From: Halocynthiibacter styelae
Lineage (GTDB): Bacteria > Pseudomonadota > Alphaproteobacteria > Rhodobacterales > Rhodobacteraceae
Direction: 5' to 3'
Assembly (NCBI RefSeq): GCF_016123485.1
Contig: NZ_JADCKQ010000004.1
Span: forward strand, 62,001-126,000
Length of the DNA stretch: 64,000 bases
Shown: one piece after another, positions 36,116 through 44,163 of the stretch
Layout of the letters: every line of letters starts with the position of its first letter
How positions within the stretch are numbered: position 1 is the stretch's first letter
The notes under the pieces: model-generated
Told to the model about the DNA's origin: nothing
Seen by the model: only the letters and a program-made list of their open reading frames with translations
Database searches by the model: none
Program-made: the position numbers and the translations under genes

Positions 36116-37309
36116 ATGTCTGATTTTGCAAAAACCAAAGCCATGTTCCACATTCCTGAGGACATGATTTATCTGGACGGCAATTCCCTGGGGGCTATGC
36201 CCTGGGCGACCGCAGTGAAAGTCGAACGCACCATTACCGATGAATGGGGCGATATGCTGATCACCGGCTGGAACAAAGCGGGCTGGATGGCAAAACCCAC
36301 CGATATTGGCGATCGTATCGGGCGGCTGATCGGGGCAGAGAAAGGGTCCGTTGTCATGGGCGACACCCTGTCGATCAAAGTCTATCAGGCGGTGGCATCT
36401 GCCCTGGAAATGAACCCGGGACGCAAGGTTGTGCTGTCTGACAATGGCAACTTCCCAACCGATCTCTATATGGCGGATGGCCTGTGCAAAACCATGGGCG
36501 CAGATTATGAGGTGCGCACTGTGGACCCGGAAGCTGTTGAGGCCGCCCTGTCTGAGGACATCGCCGTTCTCATGCTGACCGAGATTGATTACCGCACCGG
36601 CCGTAAACATGATATGAAAGCCCTGACGGAAAAGGCCCAGGCCCTTGGCATTATCACCATCTGGGATCTTGCCCATTCCGCCGGTGCCCTGCCCGTCGAT
36701 CTGGCCGGCTGCAACGCGGATTTCGCGGTGGGCTGTACCTATAAATACCTGAACTCCGGCCCCGGTGGCCCGGCATTTATCTATGTCGCCCCGCGTCACC
36801 AGGATGTGGCACGCCCGGCCCTGTCCGGCTGGCTGGGCCATGATGCGCCTTTCGCCTTTGATCTGGATTACCGCCCCGGTGCCGGGATCGAACGTATGCG
36901 CGTCGGCACTCCGCCCATCCTGCAACTGGCGGCGCTGGAAGCCTCGATGGACATCTGGGACCAGGTCGACATTCACGATATTCGCAAGGCATCCATCGCG
37001 CTGTGTGAACAATTCATCGCGGGCGTTGAAGAAAGCTGCCCGACGCTGAAACTCGCCTCACCCCGCAATGCCGATGATCGCGGCAGTCAGGTGTCCTTCG
37101 CGCATCCGGAAGGTTACGCCATCATGCAGGCCATGATTGCCCGCAACGTGATCGGTGACTTCCGCGCCCCGGATATTATCCGTTTTGGATTCACCCCGCT
37201 TTACATTGACGAAGGCGATGTAGACGGCGCAGTGTCAATCCTGAAAGACGTGATGGAGAACGACCTGTGGGACAAGCCGGAATACAAGATCAAAAGCCGT
37301 GTGACCTGA
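36116..37309 (+). CDS. kynU: Kynureninase
   Basis: PLP enzyme splitting kynurenine to anthranilate and alanine. 397 residues. DMIYLDGNSLGAMPW is the N-terminal kynureninase signature; IWDLAHSAGALPVDLAGCNADF contains the PLP-contacting aspartate and histidine; TYKYLNSGPGGPAFIYV carries the Schiff-base lysine; ERMRVGTPPILQL follows. It is the first gene of kynU-GNAT-kynA. A palindrome upstream suggests local control. Confidence 0.95.
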   Translation: MSDFAKTKAMFHIPEDMIYLDGNSLGAMPWATAVKVERTITDEWGDMLITGWNKAGWMAKPTDIGDRIGRLIGAEKGSVVMGDTLSIKVYQAVASALEMNPGRKVVLSDNGNFPTDLYMADGLCKTMGADYEVRTVDPEAVEAALSEDIAVLMLTEIDYRTGRKHDMKALTEKAQALGIITIWDLAHSAGALPVDLAGCNADFAVGCTYKYLNSGPGGPAFIYVAPRHQDVARPALSGWLGHDAPFAFDLDYRPGAGIERMRVGTPPILQLAALEASMDIWDQVDIHDIRKASIALCEQFIAGVEESCPTLKLASPRNADDRGSQVSFAHPEGYAIMQAMIARNVIGDFRAPDIIRFGFTPLYIDEGDVDGAVSILKDVMENDLWDKPEYKIKSRVT

Positions 37310-37785
37310 GTGATCTCATCCTGCGCCCATATCGCAGCAGTGACCGCCGCGCGGGGTTCGACGTCTATTATGACGCCGTACGCAACGGTGCTGCGCGTGC
37401 CTATACATCAGAACAACGTGCGGCCTGGGCGCCAGCGGATGCTTTCCGCCCTGAGACCCCGGATCAGATGCTTGATATGGTTGCCTTCGTGGCTGAACAT
37501 CCTGACTGCGCGGGACGGATTGAAGGCTTCATGGCGATGGAACGAAACGGCCACCTGGATCGTGCCTTTGTGCGGCCCGGCTGGATGGGTCGCGGTCTGG
37601 CGCAAAATCTCTATGACCTCTTGCTTGAATGGGCGCGTGGGGCTGGCTTAACCCAGCTCACCACCGAGGCCAGCCACCTTGCCCGCCCCTTCTTTGCGAA
37701 GAACGGCTGGCAGGTTGTGGCCCCGGAAATCATTACCCGCGATGGTGTGGAAATCGAAAGGTTCCGCATGTCGCTTGCCTTGTGA
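37267..37785 (+). CDS. GNAT-family acetyltransferase between kynU and kynA
   Basis: The GNAT core is clear: [35 protein letters not shown] with the acetyl-CoA loop GWMGRGLAQ, then [20 protein letters not shown]. The only ATG start is at 37267, inside kynU. The residues [14 protein letters not shown], a typical GNAT beginning, immediately follow a CTG at 37306 whose last bases overlap the kynU stop (CTGA), so a non-canonical CTG start is possible. The substrate is unknown; position between two kynurenine-pathway genes suggests an aromatic amine or amino acid. It ends 8 bp before kynA. Confidence 0.75.
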   Translation: MGQAGIQDQKPCDLSDLILRPYRSSDRRAGFDVYYDAVRNGAARAYTSEQRAAWAPADAFRPETPDQMLDMVAFVAEHPDCAGRIEGFMAMERNGHLDRAFVRPGWMGRGLAQNLYDLLLEWARGAGLTQLTTEASHLARPFFAKNGWQVVAPEIITRDGVEIERFRMSLAL

Positions 37786-37793
37786 GGCCCCAA

Positions 37794-38639
37794 ATGACTG
37801 ACGCAAAATGCCCTTTTAACCCGGAAGATGACGGTGCCGAGATGCGCTTTGACGGGCGGATGTCTTATTCTGACTACCTGTCGCTGGATCCGATCCTGAA
37901 CGCCCAGAACCCGATATCTGACGCCCATGACGAAATGCTGTTCATTATCCAGCATCAGACGTCCGAGCTGTGGATGCGCCTTGCGATCCATGAACTTCAG
38001 GCGGCGCGAAAATTGCTGCTGGCAGGCGACACTCGCCCGGCGTTTAAGATGCTGTCCCGCGTGGCGCGGATCTTTGAACAGCTGAATTCCGCATGGGATG
38101 TGCTGCGCACAATGACCCCGTCAGATTACACGACCTTCCGCGAAACCCTGGGGCAAAGTTCGGGCTTTCAATCCTGGCAATATCGCCTGATCGAATTCAT
38201 GGTCGGAAACCGCAACCCCGCCATGCTGAAACCCCATGAACACCGCGAAGAATATGTCACGCCCCTGCGTGCAGAGCTGACACAGCCCTCGCTTTACGAT
38301 GTGGCCCTGCGCGCCCTCGCCGGTTCCGGCATTGCCGTGCCAGATGTCGTCCTGTCGCGTGATCTGACGCAAATGTATCAGCCATCCGATGCGGTCAAAC
38401 AGGCCTGGGCCATTGTCTATAAAGATCCCCAGAAATACTGGGAGCTTTACGAGCTGGCAGAAAAGCTTGTGGATTTTGAAGATTACTTCCGCCGCTGGCG
38501 TTTCAACCATGTGACAACTGTGGAACGTATCATCGGCTTCAAACGCGGCACTGGCGGCACCTCCGGCACGTCTTACCTGCGCAAAATGCTGGATGTGGAA
38601 ATCTTCCCGGAACTCTGGCACCTGCGCACAGATCTGTAA
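37794..38639 (+). CDS. kynA: Tryptophan 2,3-dioxygenase
   Basis: Heme enzyme that opens the indole ring of tryptophan to N-formylkynurenine. The start [20 protein letters not shown] gives 281 residues, matching the family; the longer frame from 37629 overlaps the GNAT gene. [21 protein letters not shown] lines the active site, and the heme ligand histidine is in [20 protein letters not shown]. The formamidase KynB that links it to KynU is not in the window. Confidence 0.95.
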   Translation: MTDAKCPFNPEDDGAEMRFDGRMSYSDYLSLDPILNAQNPISDAHDEMLFIIQHQTSELWMRLAIHELQAARKLLLAGDTRPAFKMLSRVARIFEQLNSAWDVLRTMTPSDYTTFRETLGQSSGFQSWQYRLIEFMVGNRNPAMLKPHEHREEYVTPLRAELTQPSLYDVALRALAGSGIAVPDVVLSRDLTQMYQPSDAVKQAWAIVYKDPQKYWELYELAEKLVDFEDYFRRWRFNHVTTVERIIGFKRGTGGTSGTSYLRKMLDVEIFPELWHLRTDL

Positions 38640-38685
38640 AGGTCAGCGGCCAACCCCCGTCCCTGCGGGATATTTGATGAACAAA

Positions 38686-38712
38686 AATGGGTTAAAAAAA
38701 CGTTAACCCATT
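38686..38712. terminator. Bidirectional terminator after kynA
   Basis: AATGGGTTAA (38686-38695) and TTAACCCATT (38703-38712) form a 10-bp stem with an A-rich loop between the converging kynA and tetR genes. Confidence 0.7.
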
Positions 38713-38723
38713 TCACCTTCCAC

Positions 38724-38756
38724 AAATACTCCGGGGGTGTGGGGGCTGGCCCCCAC
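38724..38756 (+). repeat. Convergent-junction repeat, copy 2
   Basis: AAATACTCCGGGGGT followed by the hairpin GTGGGGG-CTGG-CCCCCAC (38739-38756). The loop CTGG is identical to copy 1 while the stem ends differ in a compensated way (CC/GG in copy 1, GT/AC here), so the hairpin is conserved. A reverse-oriented GGGATATTT half lies at about 38667-38675. Confidence 0.7.
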
Positions 38757-38760
38757 GTCC

Positions 38761-39372
38761 TCAGGCTTCAATCATTGCACCAAAGCTTTCGGCCAGCACA
38801 CGCTGCCCTTCGCGGTAAGTTTCAATGGTTGTAAACCCGGCCTTCAGCCCCAGAAGCGCCAGCAACAACGTATTGGCAAAGCCTTCCGCCGTTCCGGATG
38901 TGCGCGCAAGCGTAAGGCTTCCGGCTGCAACACCTTCCTTCACCCAGATAGCAAACACCGCCCGCATCTGATCCTCACCCGCAGCCACCACCTCGCGGGC
39001 AACGGTCTGTTTCAGATCCAGAAGTTCCGGCCCATGGGGGGTCAGCATCATCTTTTCGATAACCTCACCATCCTTGGCCAGCATCGCAGCCAACAGGCAA
39101 TCCGCAGCACTCCCGGCCTGACGCAACGCATCAGCCATGTCGGCCGCAGCCTGAGTGAAATAACCGGAAATCAAGGCCTCAAGGATCGCATCTTTATTCG
39201 GAAAATGCAGGTATAACGCTGGACGGGACATGCCCGCAGCCTTCGCAATATCCGCCATAGATGTGCGCTGCACCCCGTAATTCATGAAACAGGTGAACGC
39301 GGCCTCAAGAATGGATTTCACCTTTGGATCAAGGCTTTGGGCACGGGGAATATTCGGGGTGTCAGTCGTCAT
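38761..39372 (-). CDS. TetR-family transcriptional regulator
   Basis: A 203-residue repressor. The N-terminal HTH is QRTSMADIAKAAGMSRPALYLHFPNKDAILEALI (residues about 35-70); the C-terminal ligand domain is all-helical. It is divergent from iorAB, with a 12-bp palindrome between them, so it most probably represses that operon and itself until the substrate is present. Confidence 0.9.
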   Translation of the reverse strand: MTTDTPNIPRAQSLDPKVKSILEAAFTCFMNYGVQRTSMADIAKAAGMSRPALYLHFPNKDAILEALISGYFTQAAADMADALRQAGSAADCLLAAMLAKDGEVIEKMMLTPHGPELLDLKQTVAREVVAAGEDQMRAVFAIWVKEGVAAGSLTLARTSGTAEGFANTLLLALLGLKAGFTTIETYREGQRVLAESFGAMIEA

Positions 39373-39401
39373 GCTCCACCTCTGACAGTTTTAACAAAAA
39401 A

Positions 39402-39436
39402 TGTCAATTGACACACTGACACTTTACGGCAATAAT
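39402..39436 (+). promoter_or_regulatory. iorA promoter with overlapping operator
   Basis: TTGACA (39408-39413), exactly 17 bp, then AATAAT (39431-39436): a near-consensus sigma-70 promoter. The -35 is the right half of the perfect palindrome TGTCAATTGACA (39402-39413). Further TGTCA/TGACA half-sites lie at about 39383, 39416 and 39435. A repressor bound here would block the -35 directly; the mirror TTGACA could serve the tetR side. Confidence 0.75.
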
Positions 39437-39462
39437 GTCAGAAAGCTGAACCGGAGGAAGCA

Positions 39463-39924
39463 ATGGCCACCCGACTGACTGTAAACGGCAAGACACTTGA
39501 AACCGATCTGCCCGAAGATGTGCCCCTGCTCTGGGTGTTGCGGGATGAATTCAACATGACCGGCACAAAGTTTGGCTGCGGCGTTTCTGCCTGTGGGGCC
39601 TGCACCGTGCATATTGACGGCGAATCGCAACGCAGCTGTCAGGTGCGTCTGGGCGATATCTGGGGTGAAGTCACCACCATTGAAGGCCTCGGCACACCCG
39701 ATAACATGGCCGTGCTGCAGCAGGCCTGGGTTGATCATCAGGTGGCACAATGTGGCTGGTGTCAGTCCGGCCAGATCATGCAGGCCGCAAGCCTTTTGCA
39801 ACAAAATCCAAAGCCGACGGACCAGGATATTGATGACGCCATGCAGGGCAATCTCTGCCGTTGTGGCACCTACCCCCGTATTCGCGCCGCCATCCATGAC
39901 GCCGCCAGCAAGATCGGAGGCTGA
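39463..39924 (+). CDS. iorA: Isoquinoline 1-oxidoreductase-type 2Fe-2S subunit
   Basis: A 153-residue electron-transfer subunit of a molybdenum hydroxylase. The plant-type cluster cysteines are in GTKFGCGVSACGACTVHIDG and SC; the second cluster is in QCGWCQSGQIMQA and GNLCRCGTYPRIRAAI. It has a GGAGGAAG ribosome site. It passes electrons from the molybdenum subunit encoded 3 bp downstream. Confidence 0.93.
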   Translation: MATRLTVNGKTLETDLPEDVPLLWVLRDEFNMTGTKFGCGVSACGACTVHIDGESQRSCQVRLGDIWGEVTTIEGLGTPDNMAVLQQAWVDHQVAQCGWCQSGQIMQAASLLQQNPKPTDQDIDDAMQGNLCRCGTYPRIRAAIHDAASKIGG

Positions 39925-39927
39925 TCC

Positions 39928-42168
39928 ATGGCCAATTTCAAGAAAATCGCCCGCCGGACGTTCCTGATCGGTTCCGCCGCTATTGTTGGTGGTGCTGCCT
40001 TTGGCGCCTGGTATGTCAGCCGCCCCGCCGAAAACCCCCTGAAATCACCGGAAGGTGGCGCGGCCTTTAACCCATTCGTGATGATCGATCAGAACGGCGT
40101 CACGCTGATCGCGAAACACGTGGAAATGGGTCAGGGATCGCGCACAACCCTTGCCGCACTGATTGCCGAAGAACTGGATGTACGGCTTGAAGACGTAAAG
40201 GTGCTGCAAGGCCAGCCCGCGCAGGCCTATTACAACAGCGCGCTTCTGGGGGAAGTCCTGCCCGGCAAAGGCTATGATCGTGGCGATTTCGCCCATGCTC
40301 TGGGGGAAACTCTGGGGGTGCTTGGCAAGGTTCTGAACATGCAGGTGACCGGTGGGTCTTCTGCCATGAAAGACGGGTTTACCGAGATGCGCCTGGCTGG
40401 TGCCTCGGCCCGGGAAGCCCTGAAAGACGCAGCAAGCGCGCGCCTGGGCGTTGCAAAAGCCGATCTGAAAACCGAAAACGGCCAGGTCATTGCACCGGAT
40501 GGCACGGCGCTTGCCTATACTGAACTGGCAGCAGAAGCAGGCCAGATGGATCTGTCTGAACCCGAACTGCGCCCGGCCAGTGAATGGAAATACATCGGTA
40601 AAAACATGCCCCGTGTCGACATGGCTGCCAAAGCCACGGGCACCGCAGAATACGGCATGGATGTACGCCCTGAGGGTCTGAAATTCGCAGCCCTGCGCGC
40701 CAACCCACGCCGCAGCGGCATGACCAGCTTTGATGCGGCCGCCGCCCTGACCATGCCCGGTGTCGAAGGCGTCTATGGCCTGGGCGACGCAATTGCTGTG
40801 GTCGCCAACAACACCTGGATCGCTATGCAGGCGGCAGAGGCGGTTGATATCACCTGGGGTGCGGCAAACTACCCGAATAAAACCGATCAGATCTTTGCGC
40901 GCATTGAACAGGGGTTTGATACGGAAGCCAATTCCACCATGCGCGACGATGGCGATGCAGGGACTGGTGCGCCCGAAGGCAGCACCCCGGTTGAGGCCAG
41001 CTATAAGGTGCCCTATCTCGCCCACGCGGCGATGGAACCTCTGAACACAACCGCGCTTTACACAGGCGATCACCTGGAAATCTGGTCCGGCAACCAGGGG
41101 CCGATGCTGCACCGTCAGCACGCGGCAACCGAAGTGGGTCTGGCGGAAGAAAACGTCACTCTGCACACGCCTTACCTGGGCGGTGGCTTTGGGCGACGGG
41201 GGGATTTTGACTACACCGTTTATGCCGCACGCCTGGCGAAACTGATGCCCGACACGCCGGTCATGCTGACCTGGTCACGCGAAGAAGACATGCGCCATGA
41301 CTTCTACCGTCCCGGTGCCCTGGCCCGCATGAAGGGTGCTGTGCAGGATGGGCGCGCGGTGCTGTTGGATGGTCAGGTCTCTGCCCAATCCACCACGGTT
41401 CAGATCATGAAACGCTGGATGGATTTCGAAGCAGGCGGCCCTGACAAAGGCCATGTGGATGCGCTGTTTAACGCGCCCTACGCGATTGAGAACCACCGGG
41501 TGCGTGGCTACCACGCGGATGTGGATGTGCCGGTGGGGGCCTGGCGCTCTGTTGCGGCCTCTTTCAACGCGTTCTTCCAGGACAGTTTCATGGATGAAAT
41601 GGCCCATGCCGCCGGTGTCGATCCGCTGGAATTCCGCCTGCAACATATGCGCGAAGAATTCCCCGAAGGCGCCGCCTGCCTTGAGAAAGTGCGCGACATG
41701 TCCGGCTGGACCGGCGAAACACCCGAGGGTGTCGGGCGGGGCGTGGGCTTTGCCTATAGCTTTGGCACCCCTGTCGCCCAGGTGGTTGAGGTCGTGCAGC
41801 AGGACAGTGGCATTCACGTGAAGAAGGTCTGGATTGCCTGTGACATGGGCACAGCACTTGATCCGTCAATTGTGAAAGCCCAGATGTCTGGCGGCATGGT
41901 TTATGGCCTGTCGGCTGCGATCTATGAGGAGATCACCTTCTCTGGCGGCGAGGTTGAGCAGTTCAATTTCCCGGATTTCGACGCTACCCGCATGCATACA
42001 ATGCCCGAGGTGGAAGTTGCGATCCTTGAAGGTCAGAAACATCTTGGTGGCGCAGGCGAGCCGGGCACACCACCGATTGCCCCCGCGCTTGCCAATGCTT
42101 TGTATGACCTCACCGGCACCCGCGCCCGTGAGCTGCCGCTGAACAAGACATTTGATTTCAAATACTGA
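39928..42168 (+). CDS. iorB: Molybdopterin-binding subunit of xanthine-dehydrogenase-family oxidoreductase
   Basis: A 746-residue catalytic subunit. RRTFLIGSAAIVGGAAFGAW near the N-terminus is a twin-arginine signal, so the complex is probably exported folded to the periplasm. Molybdopterin-binding segments are VEMGQGSRTTLAALIAEEL, TPYLGGGFGRRGDFDY and VGAWRSVAASFNAF; GGAGEPGTPPIAPALANAL holds the catalytic glutamate. Length and Tat signal match IorB/aldehyde dehydrogenase types. It hydroxylates an N-heteroaromatic or oxidises an aldehyde; the substrate is not determined. Controlled with iorA by the divergent TetR. Confidence 0.93.
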   Translation: MANFKKIARRTFLIGSAAIVGGAAFGAWYVSRPAENPLKSPEGGAAFNPFVMIDQNGVTLIAKHVEMGQGSRTTLAALIAEELDVRLEDVKVLQGQPAQAYYNSALLGEVLPGKGYDRGDFAHALGETLGVLGKVLNMQVTGGSSAMKDGFTEMRLAGASAREALKDAASARLGVAKADLKTENGQVIAPDGTALAYTELAAEAGQMDLSEPELRPASEWKYIGKNMPRVDMAAKATGTAEYGMDVRPEGLKFAALRANPRRSGMTSFDAAAALTMPGVEGVYGLGDAIAVVANNTWIAMQAAEAVDITWGAANYPNKTDQIFARIEQGFDTEANSTMRDDGDAGTGAPEGSTPVEASYKVPYLAHAAMEPLNTTALYTGDHLEIWSGNQGPMLHRQHAATEVGLAEENVTLHTPYLGGGFGRRGDFDYTVYAARLAKLMPDTPVMLTWSREEDMRHDFYRPGALARMKGAVQDGRAVLLDGQVSAQSTTVQIMKRWMDFEAGGPDKGHVDALFNAPYAIENHRVRGYHADVDVPVGAWRSVAASFNAFFQDSFMDEMAHAAGVDPLEFRLQHMREEFPEGAACLEKVRDMSGWTGETPEGVGRGVGFAYSFGTPVAQVVEVVQQDSGIHVKKVWIACDMGTALDPSIVKAQMSGGMVYGLSAAIYEEITFSGGEVEQFNFPDFDATRMHTMPEVEVAILEGQKHLGGAGEPGTPPIAPALANALYDLTGTRARELPLNKTFDFKY

Positions 42169-42175
42169 TATTGTG

Positions 42176-42201
42176 CCTGGCGGGGGAATGCTCCCGCCAG
42201 G
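42176..42201 (+). terminator. Terminator after iorB
   Basis: CCTGGCGGG and CCCGCCAGG form a perfect 9-bp stem with an 8-nt loop, 8 bp after the stop, followed by TTATCATTCTT. Confidence 0.75.
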
Positions 42202-42276
42202 TTATCATTCTTACGAATGCAACCTGTTGGGCCGGGCACGCTTCGCGTGCCTGATTTTTCGCGAGACAATATCGGA

Positions 42277-42320
42277 GGGAGCCAGCCCCCGTCAGCTGCG
42301 CTGTCTCCCCCGGGATATTT
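42277..42320 (-). repeat. Convergent-junction repeat, copy 3 (inserted variant)
   Basis: Read on the minus strand it starts AAATATCCCGGGGG, then carries about 17 extra bases, then GGGGGCTGGCTCCC. It is the same element as copies 1 and 2 but the spacer between the two parts is longer. It sits between the converging iorB and hypothetical genes. Confidence 0.6.
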
Positions 42321-42355
42321 CAGGCAAGAGGAAATCAGGACGAAAACGCGAAGGC

Positions 42356-42835
42356 CTATGCTTCCTGAAAGCTGTCGAACACATCAGGGAAATCGAACCT
42401 GACAGGTGTTGCCTTATAAAACTCCCGAAACTTAAGCACCTGTTGTTCCTTGCGAAGATATTGACAGAGCGGTTTCCTGAAACGGGAGGGTTTCGCCCGC
42501 GCAGGCAGCTTTGCCAGCCAGTGGCGCGTGGGGCGTCCAATACGTGTACCATTGGGCAGGCGAGAACCAGATGGGAGCGGGTTCTGCTTCATCACGGAGA
42601 GGAAGTGGTCAAGTTCTTCCGGCATCGCAAACCGAAGGTCGACCCCGTTAAAATGCACATCCAGCAAACACCACAAGCGACGCTGATCCAGGAATGGGTG
42701 TCCACTCTGAAAAGGGCGTTGCGGTTGCCCGCTGTCAGTAAACCGGACATGCCACGCGAAAAACCGTGCCCCGGCCCAGGAACTTACAGGCGTTGCCGGG
42801 AACGTCCTGTGGTATGATAACTGCGCGGTTTTCAT
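42356..42835 (-). CDS. Conserved hypothetical protein
   Basis: A 159-residue basic protein. The middle reads like a real conserved domain: RFTDSGQPQRPFQSGHPFLDQ, LLDVHFNGVDLRFAMPEELDH and IGRPTRHWLAKLPARAKP. I recall similar uncharacterised Rhodobacteraceae proteins but no named family. Start codon uncertain: codons before ARFFAWHVRF look less conserved. The competing plus-strand frame over the same DNA is rich in Arg/Pro/Cys and was rejected. Confidence 0.65.
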   Translation of the reverse strand: MKTAQLSYHRTFPATPVSSWAGARFFAWHVRFTDSGQPQRPFQSGHPFLDQRRLWCLLDVHFNGVDLRFAMPEELDHFLSVMKQNPLPSGSRLPNGTRIGRPTRHWLAKLPARAKPSRFRKPLCQYLRKEQQVLKFREFYKATPVRFDFPDVFDSFQEA

Positions 42836-42840
42836 TCACT

Positions 42841-43596
42841 TCAGCCTGCCCGCCCCGCCTTAAACGCCCGTGCGGCATCACCGAAGGCTTCAAACAGTGG
42901 TTTCGACACCGGATCATTTTCCGTGTTCCATTCGGGATGCCACTGCACAGACATGGTGAAGCCCGGGGCGTTTTCCACATAGATCGCTTCCGGAGTGCCG
43001 TCATCGGCGCGCCCGTCAATCACAATGCGCGGGCCGGGTTGGCAGATGCCCTGGCCGTGCAGTGTGTTGGTCAGCACGCGTTTTGCGCCGAACATGTTAT
43101 GGAACGGGCCGTTTTCGGACACTTCCACTTCATGGCGCAGTTCGAACTTTTCTTCTAAAGTGCCATCAGGCGGCATACGGTGGTTCTGGCGACCTTCAAG
43201 TTCGCGAATTTCCGGGTGCAGCGTGCCGCCCATGGCGACGTTCACTTCCTGAAAACCCCGGCAAATGCCCATTACCGGCTGCCCCGCCTCAACACAGGCG
43301 CGCACCAGCGGCAGTACCAGGCGATCGCGGTTGCGGTCAAATTCACCGTGGGCTTCGGTTTCTTCATGGCCGTATTCTTCCGGATGCACATTCGGGCGCC
43401 CGCCGGTCAGAACAAACCCATCAAAATGCGCCATCAGATCATCAATACTGCCGTAATCGGGGATTGCAGGAACGATCAGGGGAATACAGCCTGACACACG
43501 GGCGATGGCCTCTGTGTTCATGGTTCCGGCGGCGTAGACCGGATATTGATCGTTCAGCTCGTAAAAATTGGAAATGATACCGATGACCGGGCGCAA
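42841..43596 (-). CDS. Peptidase C26 / gamma-glutamyl-GABA hydrolase-like amidohydrolase
   Basis: A 251-residue class I glutamine amidotransferase-like enzyme. PVMGICRGFQEVNVAMGGTLH carries nucleophile Cys112, and SVQWHPEWNTEND the His and Glu of the triad. DGFVLTGGRPNVHPEEYG is the glycine-rich oxyanion region. PuuD-type enzymes cleave gamma-glutamyl-amide bonds, for instance in putrescine breakdown; no other puu genes are here. Only 5 bp separate its stop from the start of the hypothetical gene. Confidence 0.87.
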   Translation of the reverse strand: MRPVIGIISNFYELNDQYPVYAAGTMNTEAIARVSGCIPLIVPAIPDYGSIDDLMAHFDGFVLTGGRPNVHPEEYGHEETEAHGEFDRNRDRLVLPLVRACVEAGQPVMGICRGFQEVNVAMGGTLHPEIRELEGRQNHRMPPDGTLEEKFELRHEVEVSENGPFHNMFGAKRVLTNTLHGQGICQPGPRIVIDGRADDGTPEAIYVENAPGFTMSVQWHPEWNTENDPVSKPLFEAFGDAARAFKAGRAG

Positions 43597-43674
43597 GATC
43601 TCTCTCCTGAGGTAAATGAATTGCCTGCCAATCTAACCTGTGCGCCTGAGTGGGTCGAGAGGTTTCACAACGCA

Positions 43675-43710
43675 AAAACGCACAAGTCCGCTACGTGACC
43701 TGTGCGTTTT
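43675..43710 (-). terminator. Terminator after glcG
   Basis: AAAACGCACA (43675-43684) pairs with TGTGCGTTTT (43701-43710). Read on the minus strand, it ends in a T-run (TTTTTGCG) and lies 22 bp beyond the glcG stop. Confidence 0.85.
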
Positions 43711-43731
43711 AAAGGTATTATGAAGTGCGGA

Positions 43732-44160
43732 TCAGATTTCCGCAGTCAGACCAGCAGCCTCAATTCCGGCCTTCGCCGCAATCGCGTCATTGTCTGATGT
43801 GTCGCCGGTCAGGCCAACTGCGCCAATCACGGCACCATCCGCATCACGCACCAGCACACCACCCGGCACAGGCACAACCTGACCGCCGTAAACGCCATTC
43901 ACCGCTGCCATGAAATAGGCCTGCTGTTCGGCACGCGCCATTTGGGCTGTGCCCGCCATGCCCAGCATCACGGCACCGTAAGCTTTGCCATGGGCGATGG
44001 GGAAACGACCAGGGGCCGCACCGTCTTCACGCAGGAACGCTTTCACGTGCCCGCCCGCATCCAACACCACCACCGAGAGCGGCTTCAGCCCCATCTCGCG
44101 GCCTTTTTCCAGCGCGACTTTCATCATGGTCTGCGCCTGATCCATTGTAATTTCAGTCAT
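43732..44160 (-). CDS. glcG: GlcG/HbpS-family heme-binding-like protein
   Basis: A 142-residue protein with the GlcG pattern: MKVALEKGREMGLKPLSVVVLDAGGHVKAFLRED, FPIAHGKAYGAVM and VPVPGGVLVRDADGAVIGAVGLTGDTSDNDA. The start is 4 bp after the malate synthase stop. In E. coli glcG lies in the glycolate operon next to glcB, and the same pairing holds here. The biochemical role of GlcG is unsettled. Confidence 0.9.
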   Translation of the reverse strand: MTEITMDQAQTMMKVALEKGREMGLKPLSVVVLDAGGHVKAFLREDGAAPGRFPIAHGKAYGAVMLGMAGTAQMARAEQQAYFMAAVNGVYGGQVVPVPGGVLVRDADGAVIGAVGLTGDTSDNDAIAAKAGIEAAGLTAEI

Positions 44161-44163
44161 GTC

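Noticed and set aside
42152-42817. Long plus-strand open frame (221 codons) after iorB
   Set aside because: It runs through a terminator and a junction repeat, is rich in Arg/Pro/Cys, and overlaps a more protein-like minus-strand frame at 42356-42835.
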